From positions 154,652,501 through 154,716,500 of the forward strand of contig CM059582.1 of NCBI GenBank assembly GCA_030407085.1: a stretch of 64,000 nt of DNA. Reading direction: 5' to 3'. The stretch comes from Trichopria drosophilae (lineage: Eukaryota; Arthropoda; Insecta; Hymenoptera; Diapriidae). Position numbers and translations under genes: made by a program. The notes below the pieces were generated by a model, which saw nothing but the letters and a program-made list of their open reading frames with translations, was not told where the DNA came from and searched no databases. Positions 1-12,333 of this stretch are shown in pieces. How positions within the stretch are numbered: position 1 is the stretch's first letter; every line of letters starts with the position of its first letter.

Positions 1-1135
1 TGTGAATCTGCAATGCTAAATTTTCCTAACGCTTTCAAACACAGCACGCGTGCATGTGCCATTCAGCGTATGGAGTATGTAAAAGTCGACTTCTCCATAG
101 GTTGCGATATCTCGCGCATTCACGTTTTGTCGCCCAGGTCGACCTTTCCTCCCGGGATCGAAGCTGAAGATTAATATCAAACCCGTCCCTATTTAACCTT
201 GCAATGGGATTTCAAGATCAAATAAAAAACGACTTACAAGAAGACGCTATGGTCAAATCTAGGATGACCTTGAAATGATCTTGAAAGTACATGTCAAGGT
301 CAAATCGAAAATGAGTTACAAAACGATTCTACGACCAAATCTAGGATGACCTTGAAATGACCTTGAAACCCCATGTCAAGGTCAAATCGAAAATGATTCA
401 CAAGACTATTCTACGGTCAAATCTGGGATGACCTTGAAATGATCTTCAAGTTCAAATGGAAATACCTTTAGACGACCTTCAAGGTTGAACCGTGGACATC
501 GAAAACTATGAAGCTGTCGACCTGGACGACGAAAACCTTCGATGCACGTCAGCTAAATCGAAAACTAGGAAGCGGTTACAACTCCCGTTTATGAGATATA
601 GGGAGATGCTATTGAAAAATAAGAAAAATGATTGGAAATTACGAGAGATCATAACAATTCCGTAAATATTCTTATTTGGACATTTTCGAATTAGACAGCA
701 TTCGCGAATTAAAGAAAGATGAATTATACATGAATTTACTATAAATAGTAGCCACTCGTTTTTCTACAGAATTTGAATTAAAATCGTTTTTATTAAATTC
801 GATTTATTTCGTTTTTTGTAATGTTAGTGCCTGGGCTGTCAAAGAGTTTTGAAAGTTCGAATTAGGTTTTGACCCATACAAAAAAGTTTACATTGGCAAA
901 ATCAGCGAGTGAAAATGTCCATGAAAATCATTAATGAACATGAAAAGACTTAGAATCGCAGAGGCTTATTATCTAGGCTTCAGATCATAGTTCTACAATT
1001 AATTCTTTTGATCGGCTAAGAAATAAGATTGCGCTCTCGTGGCCGTACTGCGAACATTGATCTATTAATGCGGTCAGATTTCACTGCAAGAACTCTCATT
1101 GCGAACATTAATTGAGAAACTCGATAGTTTTTCCA
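1..1135. other. Left-edge intergenic DNA
   Basis: I see no gene here. The first 200 bases and the stretch from about 560 to 1135 are AT-rich without a supported reading frame. The only clear structure is the 82-bp tandem array, listed separately. Confidence 0.6.
210..470. repeat. Tandem repeat, 82-bp period, about 3 copies
   Basis: The segment beginning ggtcaaatct at 251 recurs at 333 and 415, an exact spacing of 82 bases. A weaker partial copy precedes it. Each unit carries TCAAGGTCA in one or both orientations: perfect matches are at 265-273, 294-302, 347-355, 358-366, 376-384 and 429-437. The array is noncoding. Confidence 0.85.
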
Positions 1136-1330
1136 GCCGGGGAACAAAGTTCCGAATATCAAAACCCCGAAAGACTAAAATTTCGATATTGCGTGAGTCC
1201 ACGGTATTTTAATTTGCTTTCGTTTTGCCAAATTTTCAAAGAAAAAGTGAAGAAAATCACGTGGGAGCCATGCTGTATCGAAATTTTGGCCTTTCGGTAT
1301 GTTGATTTTCGGAACTTTGTTCCCCGACCG
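1136..1330. mobile_element. Small MITE-like element, copy 1
   Basis: An element of about 195 bp has inverted termini reading inwards as SCGGGGAACAAAGTTCCGAA. A second full-length copy of similar size lies at 14601-14793. Both have the same internal order, including a stretch around ggtattttaatttgctttc. The small open frame crossing it is not a gene. It lies just upstream of the transposase relic. The target duplication is unclear. Confidence 0.8.
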
Positions 1331-1394
1331 TTTTTTCAATAGCCGCCATACTTTTCAATACGTAGGTAATTTCTTTGAGGTAAACACGTCGGAT

Positions 1395-3757
1395 TATACT
1401 CCTACCGAATTTATTCACATAATTATGATTTTAGGCGAAATTCAAAATAATTTTACAGCTGCTGCATGACTTTATGCGCGACGTTATCCGAACAAGAGAC
1501 ATCCAAACAGAGTAACCATTCGCGATCTGGCTGCAGGAGCTCGAGAAGGGAGAATGACATGTGAACGCCCTCATCATGAATATGAATCCTCATATTAGTA
1601 GCCGTCAAATACAACCAGAAACAGGTATATGTCGGTCAGTAGAAATTCTGAAGGCAACAAAGTATCATGCTTACCATATTGTATTAACGTAAGCATTAAC
1701 ACCAGCTGATATGGTAGCACGCGTTCGGTTCTGTTAATGGGCATTGCGAATGATTCAACGTGATAATTCTTTAGATACGTCCTTTTCTCTGACGAAGCGA
1801 CCTTCCAAAGCACTGGGCATTTAAATAGACACACCAGTCATTATTGGTCAGACGTTAATCCTCGCTGGCATAAATCTATTAACAATCAACATCGGTGGTC
1901 TATAATGGCCTGGTGTAGTATTTGTTACTTAATTGGTCCTTACTTTTTTGATGATAATGTAACTGCTGCAAGATCTCAAGCAGCAAAGGAAGAAGTTTTG
2001 ACCAGCGTTAAGTCAAATTGTCTTATTTCGGTTAAAAATAACCAAATTTCGACCTTCAAATATGCCTTATAAGTAAAAATGTATTTAAAGTCTTTGTCTT
2101 GGGATAATATTTTCAAATTACGACTTAAAAATTACTTCATAGTAAAATTGTACTTGAGGTATTTTTGGAAGTCAAATCTTGCTAAATTTCGACCTTTGTT
2201 CTGACTTGATAAACAAACGGACTTTGAAAGCGGATATAGGTCGTGTTTTTTGGTAAATTTGACCTAGTGAATTTCCCTAATTTTTACTTAAAAGTCAGAG
2301 TTACCAAAAACTTAGAATGATGCTATATTTTACTTCTGCGACTATGATGACGTTTTCTGTTATTACTTCAAAGTCGAAATGACCACAAAAATTGCCCATA
2401 AAGTTAAATATGTTGAATGTTTGGTCAACAAGACCAATAAACTAGACCTCATAGTAAATCGGACTACAAATACCTTTTTACTTTGTATTTATATGTCTCC
2501 CAATCGTTTCCAGGGACACTTGAAGCATCATTACGTAAAGTTAAACAATTACATTTTGGCCATTTTAAATTATTGTTCATCACCTGTAAATGGGGTACAT
2601 TGGAATACTCCAACACTGTAAGGTATCCACGTTTTTTAATTATAGCGACAATTTTAAAATAGCTTCCATCCATTTTGCAGTCTCGAATGTGTACTTACAC
2701 GTATGAAAAAATGAATATTTCGATCTTAACTAAAAACGAGACGTCACGAATGCAACAGTGAACAGAGTTACATATAGATGTACAATGTACGTATATATAT
2801 GTTGACTATATGTCTTTAAATTTAAAGTCAATTTCGACACACATTGGTCCAAACTACCTAACTATGGTATCAATTGCTTGACATTTTTTAAGCCTTAGAA
2901 GTTGAAATGCCTCAAATACAGTAAATTTGTCTAAAAAGGAAAAATATTTGGACATTTGGACTTCACTTTGAAGAAATTCGACGTATAAGTTATAATTTTA
3001 AGCGTTTCTGACAAATAAGTCGAAAAAAACCTATAAGTCATAAATTATCCAACCGCTATAGAAAGTCAATTTATAACCTACAAATATAACCTACGTTTAT
3101 ATCTATTACATCCAAGAGAGACTAATAGGTCGTAATTAGGTCGAAATTACAAATATATTACCAATATTCGAGTTACTATTGGTCTATTTGACCACATTGG
3201 CCTGTAACTTACAGGTCAAAATGCCTTCCGTTACTTAATTTTTACTTCAAAATTAAGTCCTTTTTGTCCCCACTTACTTCCAAATAAAGTCGATTGGAAG
3301 TAAAATAAGTCGCGGCCGTTTGAGTAGTCGGACCATTCTGAAATCGAATTTACATAATTTCGACCTATTTTGCTGCTTGGGATATCTGCAGTTTATTAGC
3401 AATGATTTGTTTAATTTAAAGGAGAACGTGGATCTGGGAACCAGACAACGGATGTGGTTCCAACAAGACGGGGCACCTCCACATTTTGCACGCATTGTAG
3501 GAGATCACTTAAATGAGCAATACCCCAATCGCTGGATTGGACGTGGTGGACCATTTCAATGGCCTCCCCGTTCACCCGATTTAATATCTCTTGATTTTTA
3601 CTTATGGGGGATGTTGAAAGATTGCGTTTACGCACAACGTCCGACGACGTGTGATGCTATGAAAGAACGTATACGAACTGCTTGTGCAGCAATATCCCGT
3701 ACTGTGTTATTACAAACAGTGGACAACTTTTATAAAAGATTAAACTTGCGTTTATAG
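1395..3757 (+). pseudogene. Broken mariner-type (DD41D, rosa-like) transposase with nested insertion
   Basis: Three blocks of one transposase are readable. The first, from 1395, resembles the DUF4817 helix-turn-helix (YTPTEF...GEIQ...YARRYPNKRHPN). The second, around 1790-1970, carries the first catalytic Asp (LFSDEATF). The third, from 3383 to the stop at 3757, carries QQDGAPPHF and SPDLISLDFYLWG. The second and third catalytic Asp residues are separated by 41 residues, the spacing of rosa-like DD41D elements. Damage is heavy: stops at 1467, 1596, 1690 and 1735, two frame changes (near 1590 and 1770), and a 1.4-kb insertion at 1975-3381 between TAAR and YLQF. It cannot encode an active enzyme. 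The transposon ends were not identified. Confidence 0.85.
1975..3381. mobile_element. Nested 1.4-kb inverted-repeat element inside the transposase
   Basis: The transposase reading frame breaks at 1974 and resumes at 3382. The inserted DNA starts ctcaagcagcaaa and ends tttgctgcttggg, which are inverted repeats with one mismatch. The split codons suggest a 2-bp target duplication (AT). The interior has no long reading frame but many aagtcgaaat/gacctata-like words, so it is non-autonomous. Related termini (ACCAAGCAGCAA) occur on the element at 41041-41456. Confidence 0.75.
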
Positions 3758-4640
3758 GAAAATAGAGATAATTTTGAACAGCTTCTTCGTTGTTAGTTCT
3801 AAAGGCCAAATTGTGAGAGGCAAGGGGACTCACATTAAAAAAGCACCCCATGGGGACATGATTCTACAACGTCCACGTCGTTGTCCCCGGGTAACGCTAA
3901 AAGTAGAATAAACATTTTCATGAACAATTTTTTTAAACGTATTTATCCCCAGTAGTCCAATTTGCAGAACACGATGTGTATTTCTCCAGACATTTTAAAT
4001 CGACAAAGATTTTTGTAAGCAAGCACGAATCTAAAAAATGTTCCAAACAAAGTTTCCATATTTTTCGACGCAGAATCAGAATCTGTTATAAAAGATCGGG
4101 GTAGCCAATTTCAATTTTGACCGACGCCCCACCTTCGGAGGTGGGGTATGTGCCGAGCTTCACTTTATTGGATGTCCCTTATCTAAACAAACAAATTTTC
4201 CCGTTACAACTTTTCAATCAGATGCGAACTTTCCGAGATATTCGCTTCGATAGATTAAAGCTGCTGATTACAGCACCATCTGTCACGCATCGAAAAAAAT
4301 GTTTAAAACAAAACTTTCATATTTTTTGTCACAGAATCAGAATCTGTAATAAAAAATTGGGGTTTCAATTTAAAAATCGCGATATGACTTTCAAATAACC
4401 TTCAAATTTGAATTCAAGGTCAACGCCAAGGGCATATTTAGATGACCTCCTTCAAACCCTACAACTTTTGTCTGAAACATTTTTTGATACAGCCATCTCT
4501 ATCGAAGTTATTTCCATCGATAGATTAAAACAGACCACCCTGTATATTTGTATTTTTTTAATCAAGAAATCATATAACCTACAAATTGCTTATTGTAATT
4601 TTACAACTCTGTGCAGAAAAATTATACATAAACTGTAAAT
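3758..4640. repeat. Repeat-derived spacer with an 80-bp direct repeat
   Basis: A segment of about 80 bp around 4026-4106 (containing cagaatcagaatctgt at 4071) recurs at about 4288-4365, 261 bases on. A perfect hairpin, ccccacc/ggtgggg, lies at 4131-4150. Near 4540 the word accaccctgtata resembles the terminus of the foldback element at 51834-53018, so part of this block may be a decayed relative. The small open frames here have no recognisable product. Confidence 0.55.
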
Positions 4641-6450
4641 GTTTCTGATGATTATGCTTTTCGTGTAAAACGATTGTACATTCACTGCTTTAAAAGTAAG
4701 TAATTTTCGAGCTCGCGCACCAAGTTGTAATTTTACAACACTTTTTTTCAGTGTTTATTTGTTTCTAGGGCATTTTTTCCAGAGGAATAAATTCAGCGGT
4801 TTTTTTTGCAGGGAATTTACCCAGTGGAATAAATTCCGAAACACGTTAGACCTCGGGTCTTTAAGTAATGAATTTTATGTGAAATTAGTATAGGTTTATT
4901 ATCAAATATCTAAGAAACGAATCAGATCCCAAAAATACGAGTTTTTCTTTGCTTTGTTTGTTTATAACAACTAGAAACACGGACAGATTAAAAAAATATC
5001 ATTATTATTCTAAATTTTAAGCACAAAACCAGAATTTTGGTTTAAATATGAAAAAAACGGCTAAAAAGGGACAAGTAAAAAAGCGTCACTCTAGTGGCTT
5101 CTGCGACTGTAAGGGTTAACTCGCTAGTAAATTAATAAATAGTGCGATTTAAAACTTGATCGAACAGAATTAATGTTAATTTTCTGTTTTATGCATAAAC
5201 CACCCTTTCTTTTGCCATCAGGCCCTCGTTACTTATCCTGAATGTAAACTTCAGTAGTCATACGACGCAATTCTCTCGAAATAAGTACTGTGTGAGTAAT
5301 GAGATGTCCCCAAGACCTTCGATATTATCGAATGTTTCCCGAATCCTTCGTAGCGTAGCCATTTCGAAAATATCCAGAGCGTGCAGCGCGAGAAAATCTT
5401 ATATCCGACATCTTATGATCTGATCAGGGTTTGACTAAATTTCTACTCTTGAGTACTGCACGTATAAATATGTATGTGTTCGACTAATGTAGTTCAGTAT
5501 CGATTCTTCGGTAAATGGATCTTGACTAGGTCGAAATGACTTCTCTTGTTTCTTGGGATATATTCGGTGTTTAAAAAAATTCTAAATAAACAGTTTTAAA
5601 AATAACATCATTTTCTCGAAGTATTGCTTTTCTTTCAATATTTTTTGATAGTCGAGAATGAGTAAATGATCACCATATTTAAGACAATTCAAAGGTTCAC
5701 TACATTCTATGATTACTTAGTGGCCAAGAACTTATTAGTGGCCAGGAGCGGAGATCATGCATGCGCAGTACCCAGTATACATTCTCAAAACATAGTAAAC
5801 ATGTAATATACATCGAATAGTATATTACAATATAAGTGTGTGACGTAAGTGTTTTGCAAGTATTATTTATTAATACTTTGGTGGTCAGGGTGGTCGGGGA
5901 CAAAGTTTTAAAAATACTCATTTTTTCAGGCCATAGGTTAGGTGTAAATCATTTTCAATTATTAGGCATCTAAGAAAAACTATATTGTTATAATATATCT
6001 AACGAAGCCACTTGGATCTAAACATGTTCGGACCCTCTTCCCGAGTATTAACCCCGCGATTGTAAGGGTACGCCTATAGACCTATATTCCAAATTGGCAC
6101 CCAGTATGAGGTACCTTTATAGATGTACATTCAAAAAAATTGATAAAAAGCACAAAAAACAAGTAGATTTACGTCACACATACATTCTTCTTAATATGAC
6201 TTGTGCAAATTACGTTCTCTGAATAGGGAGTGTTCAAATCTTGTTTCTATTTCGAGTAGTGTTGCTCTTATCTGCACATCTAGTGTTGAAAACATACAAA
6301 AATGTAATGTATGATAGTTTAATAAATTATCTGTAAATGTGAATATATTATCGTAACTTAGGACATGAAATGTTAAATAAACTTATTTTTGAAACAATTT
6401 TAACACGTAACAGGTTTCAACAGAATCCAAGGATTTCAAAAAAATATGTT

Positions 6451-6480
6451 CGCCATATTGGATCCGCCATTTTGAATTTT
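6451..6480 (+). repeat. Dispersed CCATATTGG...CCATTTTGAA word
   Basis: The phrase cgccatattggatccgccat followed by tttgaa occurs here, and in reverse orientation at 42566-42590 (aaaatggaggatccaatatggcgga). A shorter version, cgccgccattttgaa, is at 24826-24840. Looser forms are in the 9446-9730 repeat. It looks like a shared piece of an old repeat family. Confidence 0.5.
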
Positions 6481-8310
6481 TAAAAATGGACCACATTTCA
6501 GATTTTTCTTTTCACAGTTAAGCGGTTAAGGAATAACCAACTTGCCATAGGGTCGAAGTTTCCAAGCGAACGAAGCGAACGAGGCACCACGCCAGCACTA
6601 GTTTTGAGTTGAAAACTAAGTTATTAACGAAATGCTCGTAAATATATAACTTGTTCCTAAATGTAAGCAATCCTTCTGGTACCTATGAAGCTGCATTGTG
6701 TTCGTTTACAAGAGTGTGCGACTTATCAAAAGGTACAGTGTCATGTGACTTGGGCGTTCGCCGGGGATGCGGTGCACCAGTCTGAAGTTGGCTGCCGTGA
6801 GAAGCATGTCTTTTCTTCAAGGTCTACTTCCTACATAATACGTGGACATTTTTTGTGCTTAAACAGTAAACATACTTTTAATTTTTATGAATCTAGTGTT
6901 GTCAAAGTAACGTATGCTTTCGGTAGGTTGATTTTTCTAAATAATTTAATAAGTGATAATTTATTCAACTGGGGAATGCGATTTTATCATTTGAAGGGCG
7001 ATTTGTTTTGGAAAATGAATCTCTCACGTGCTTAAGTAGAGGAATAGAAGGTTGGAAAAGTGGAGTTTCTCCTTCCAGATAGGACATTTCGCTTTCAGGA
7101 TATTTCGCATTATGCTAACTTTATTTTGGAACCTATATATGAACGCCTTTGTTATTGTATGGGAGATAAGAGTAGATTATCTCGAGTTTAATGTTTCATT
7201 CATTTGAGTCCACCCAACGCATATGCTACAAAATTTAGTTAGAATTTTATTTGATTCTAGTTGATTCAAATGAAATTGTATATTACGTGCAAGCATTTCT
7301 CATTGTAAACAGAGCCATATAACCTTGATGGTGATTCTGCTGAAGTTTTGGCATTCAATGAAAGTGTACTATTCTTCCGGTATTGTATCTGGATTTCTGA
7401 GTCGGAAACGTGAAAAAAAGAGGGAAGTCGACCTGACCTCTATAATAATTTATCGTTAAGAGGTATTGTTTCATTGAATCAATGAGTTTCTAAGAAAACT
7501 TAATTAATTAATTTTTTAAATGCCTAATTGAAACAAAAAATAAAAAATTGTGATTCAACATTCAGATACGAATTTTTGTAATGAAAACGTAATAATATGC
7601 AGTTTGTTACTTTGGAATTCATTTAAACTAAAATTTATGTGTATTGCAGGATACATCCATACCTGAGTAACTGCAGAAATAAAAATACAAACCCTCACGA
7701 TTTACATAGTCGTTTCCAGAGATAAATTTGGTAAGTGAAATTTATATACGCATTGCATTAATACTAATATTGTATATAATTTAAAGTGAAATACGAATCA
7801 CCGTAAGTTAGTCTTATAATCTAAGATTGCTAAATATTGACCAAATGACTAATTTGTTAGCTTAACAATTCGTGGATTGTAAGATTTATTGATTATTGTT
7901 ACAAACTAGAGTGTAAGGGCAGCAGTCTTTGAAGTACCTGCAGTAGCCAATCAAAATTATTGTAAGCAATATCTGTCATATGTATATATACGAATACATA
8001 CTTGTTTAGGGATTTAACATATCTTTCCGCAGTTCACGGCTTCACACTATATTCATATTAATTTTAAGTATGAACAAATACTAAAAAATTAAAAATAAAA
8101 GATCATTATAAATTAACATTTTTGGTAAGTCTGGGTATATAGAGGTGTAAGTGGGTAATGATAACGTGGAATTTTATTTTACATCGGTTAGTTAAATTAA
8201 GAATAGAGGTTAAGTGCCAAGTAAATCTATTGTCGAGTTGCCTTTACGTATAGACATTCATTATAAACCATTCATTTGGCTCCAGAAGTGCATAACCCCA
8301 TATATAGATG

Positions 8311-8424
8311 TCACGACAGTCGGTAATTTTTTTCTCGAAATGCATGTGAAAGAAAGAGATGTCAAACTAGAGGCATCTCTTTTTGTCACGTGCATTCCGA
8401 ATAAAAAACGGCCGTCTGTCATGA
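8311..8424. repeat. Foldback hairpin, arms about 50 bp
   Basis: The left arm runs from gacagtcgg at about 8315 through gaaatgcatgtgaaagaaag to agagatg. It pairs with the right arm, from catctct through cacgtgcattccg to ccgtctgtc. The loop is about 12 bases. It is either a very small MITE or a transcribed hairpin. The open frame crossing it is a by-product. Confidence 0.65.
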
Positions 8425-9445
8425 TCGTCACTCGGATCGTTTTGCATTTTCGGCTCTAGATGAAAGGTATTTTTATGGAATCAGAAACTGCTTTAATCAA
8501 TTACATTTACTTATCTTTATGCATAGTTAATTTTTGTTTATTAAGAGTTTGGATATATTTTATACAAGTATTACCTTTTAAAATTAATACCTGAATTATT
8601 AGTTGGGAATATGTATGCATCATATTTTAAAGAAATGTAGATAACAAACATTAAAACAATAATGCTAAGAAATGTTTAATTTTAATAACTACCGTAAGCA
8701 TAACTAAGCTTTGAAGGCAATTTTTGGAAACAGATTTGAAAGTACGCCTTTCGAATTTGCACGTTTATGATGGTTTTCTTATTATTGAGAATGTCGTGAT
8801 TTATTTATAATTTTTTAATATGTTGGTAATTAAGATTTTTTAAAGCTTTCTTTACATTTCCCACATCTCACATTTCATATCGGTGCTTTTTGGAATAATA
8901 AACTTGTGGACCCAAAGAAAAAGCACACATTTATGGGTATAACAAGTGTTGCGCCGTTCGCGAAGTGTCGACGTGCAAGCGTGTAGTATATACATTAAAG
9001 TGGTTTGAAAAACACGAAAGTTCTCCAATCGCTTATCCTCTGGTTAGAAAAGTTTCTTGTTTTGTACCAAAATAAGTGTACCAAAGCCTATATCTGTAAA
9101 ATAATTTCTTCCGTTATCAACATGCAGTCTGAAAAATCCAAATTTCCAAAATTCAAACTGACGAATCGAATATGACGGAGACATTTTTAACGAATTTTGG
9201 GATTTTCTCGTAAATTGACTACTGGATTTTTGTAGTTCATAATAAAAATTTTTTCTTTTTTGTTTATTTTTGTTTATTTTTACATATTTTTAAATATATT
9301 ACAGTTATTTATTAAAAGGAAAAAGTTTTTACACCTACGAATACTATACCGACTTTGTTACTTGAGAGCGATCTTAATCTTTGATTTTTGTTCTCCACAT
9401 AAATCCACTATTTATAAATCTTAGTAAGATTTTTTGGTCTTTAAC

Positions 9446-9730
9446 ATTTTTGTTTGCCGCATTGTATCTGCTATTTTGAGATCGTAAATTTTAATATTAG
9501 ATTCGTGCTAAGCAACAATGAACACCCCCCAAATCCCACGTTCCATCTAAAGACATTTTAGCATTTACGCCCTGCATATCCAATTTGCTATTTTGAAACT
9601 ATAAATTTTGCATTGCACGTTGCATTAAAATCTAATTGTTTAGAATTTTTATTTGCCGTATTGAATCCACCATTTTGAAACTATAAATGTTGGTGTTGTA
9701 TTCATGATCAGCGACCTCAGAAACCTCCAT
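9446..9730 (+). repeat. Direct repeat with 200-bp offset
   Basis: A segment starting tttttgtttgccgcattg at 9446 recurs at 9646 as tttttatttgccgtattg and stays alignable for about 80 bases. A third, shorter match (ttgctattttgaaactataaa) lies between them. No coding potential. Confidence 0.65.
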
Positions 9731-11139
9731 ACTCCCTCCTCATACGGTATCATTTTTTAGTGCACCCCCAAAATCTCGTTTTGTAGCCAAAAACACAATT
9801 TTGGGCAGGTTCATGTGAAAAATCTGTTGCAAATTTTATTCGATTCAAAATGTTTTTTCTAATTTGAAACCCAAAAGACATACCTTTTTAAATATCCTTG
9901 CGTCATGTTGATGAAATGGAAACTGACGAGACTGCAGTTGAAAGTATAAGCGATTTTTTGAATTTTTAAATTTTTTTTTCAAATTTTGACCCCGAATTTT
10001 CGATATTATTCCATCTTGAGCTTTTCTGATTCAAATTATGAAAATAAATATAATACCGTACCGAATGCGCATTTGTTCAATGAAAACAAATTACAATTTA
10101 CCAAGTTATGTCCATTGAATTATTCGTTTGATTTGTATGTTGTCATTGAGGAGTTCGCATCACGGTGCATCATGAGAAATGTAACATAATGTTAAATTGA
10201 CGAAAAGCTGCGAATTTGGTTAATTTTATGAATTTTGTTGTTATTATAAAAATTTTGTTTTTCATTTTCCGAATCGATATCGAATAGTGCCTTACGATAA
10301 AGCATATCTCTTAAGCTTCGAATTACATGTTTGTAAATTGTTGTACGATTTAAAACAAAAGTTATGTAGTTTTTAAAGTTTTTCATTTAGTGAATAATGC
10401 ACATACATCTACGAAGGTTGAGGTATATAAGGAAAGTTGTAATAACCTAAGAGTAACACTTTTTTCAACGAATGCACATATAATCATTTGTTATATTGTA
10501 AGTTTGCTTAATTCAACCCTGACCTTTTTGCACCTATGATTTTATTTTTGGAAATGATTCTGGGACATTTTCGGACGAATTTGCAATCACATTTAAAATC
10601 GAAGCCACATACTTGCAGTTTTTATCATACTTGTGTATATATTCTTGCGTAATTTGATGCGGTGGTCGTGAATATCGTAATGAAAATTGAAAAGAACAAG
10701 AAATTGTCGAACAATTTCGACAAAAGTGAGTATATATGAAATCTGACTGTTCCAATCCAATCTAAAGCAAATTAGACTGAAAATATGTAAATATTTTGTT
10801 AAAAGTCATAACTGTTGTTAAAAATAATAAAAAAGTAATATGGTCGAAAACCGACTTTGGCCCTTGCCAATCACATGGCGACTACCGCCAAACTAACGAC
10901 TGGAAATCGGATATTCGAACAAAATGAAATATGTATGTTTTCTTGCTTATAAAAAATAATTATTTATATTATTATTTTATAAACAATTTCGTCAAACGTG
11001 GTTTTAGACAAAACCTGATTGCAGCAATCGATATTATGGAGTAAATTATGTATGAAATGTTTTCCACTATCTATGTTTTTCACCTAATTTACCATCTGAT
11101 AGTATTAAGGCCCAGTATGTTAAAACTGGTTGCAGCCTG

Positions 11140-11300
11140 GTCAGGGCCTGATCCGGGAGTGATGAGGCAAACCTTATCAGGCGCGCTTGATTTCTACCTG
11201 ATCAGGTTATAATCAGTCAATCGTGAAGCACACTTTATCCGGCACGCCTGATTACTGCCTGATCAGGCGCTGATTAGTTTTCAGGCAGTCTGTAGTGATT
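11140..11300. repeat. 61-bp tandem repeat rich in CCTGATCAGG
   Basis: Units beginning at 11161 (gatgaggcaaacctta) and 11222 (cgtgaagcacacttta) align over their length, and a partial unit precedes them. Each contains CTGATCAGG-like palindromes. The patch is GC-richer than its surroundings. Confidence 0.7.
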
Positions 11301-12333
11301 TCTGCTCGGGGTTCCTTTTCATCTCTTAACAATTTTTCGAATTTGAGACACCTGTGTAAATTGTTATAATAACAAAGATGCTAGTTGGATGGTAGTTAAG
11401 TATAAAAATGAGGAAAATTAACGTCAGTTTTTTATGTTGGCACTCTCCATTTGTTTGGGCATTTCTATAAATTCATGCTTAGGACACATGGTGGAGTTTG
11501 CATTTTATGAGTATGAAAATGGTATAACGTATAAATATTAATTGAATATAAGAATTCCCTTTGATTTAATATGTTTGCCCTTAATTTGTTCAAAATTTAG
11601 TGTTAATTTACCATTTATGTGCTCGGAACGTAAAACTAATATATTTTTTTTAATTCACGCATATAGTTTTCTATGGTATTTTCCGCTGAATCCAAACTCA
11701 TTTGGTAGAATTTTTAAACACCATTAATTTTTTAGATATCTGCCATTTTCTACATTTTCCACATTTATTCCAGATCTTCTTCACATTGCCACAGACCGTG
11801 TTAATTTTATCAGTGAAAAATTTACTAAATTTTCTAAATTCACTAATTAAGAATGATTATAAAAATGAAGACATTGAGAACAAAAAGTGTGAATTCGATA
11901 ATAAAATTATAAAAATATTGTGACTACATAGTCCCATATTAATACAGAATATAGTATAGTTCATATTGCCACAATAGGATCTTGTTAACCCGCAATACTT
12001 CAAGGATACGTGTTTTTATAAAATAAAAAACATAATTCACAAACGTTTATTTAAAAGATTTTTTAAATTTAGAATTATCTGACTTTAGTCAAAACCAAAC
12101 GAAAGTTTTTTCGGAAAATTATGTAATTTTGCGGAAAAAACAATAATTGGACTCTTATCATAGGGAATGCATTTAAGTAAATGAGATCACTTCTTAATTA
12201 AATTAATTACGGTAAACTTTTGTGTACTTAAAAGTTATACATTGCTATAATTTCGTGCTTTTAATCTATCTGAAAAAAAAGAACGTGGATCTAGTAATTT
12301 ATAAAATGAACAATTCTGTTACAGATCTGCAGT

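Larger units (their letters stand above)
4641..12320. other. Long intergenic stretch before gene 1
   Basis: No gene was recognised. The open frame at 6685-7035 (116 codons, ATG start) has no family resemblance and normal AT-rich composition, so I treat it as chance. Smaller repeats within it are listed separately: a hairpin at 8311-8424, a 200-bp-spaced repeat at 9446-9730 and a 61-bp tandem repeat at 11140-11300. A word resembling ccatattggatccgccat at 6451 recurs in the window. Confidence 0.5.

Noticed and set aside
6685..7035. 116-codon open frame with ATG start
   Set aside because: No signal peptide, domain or repeat recognised; surrounded by AT-rich DNA with no splice or promoter support. 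Kept as chance.
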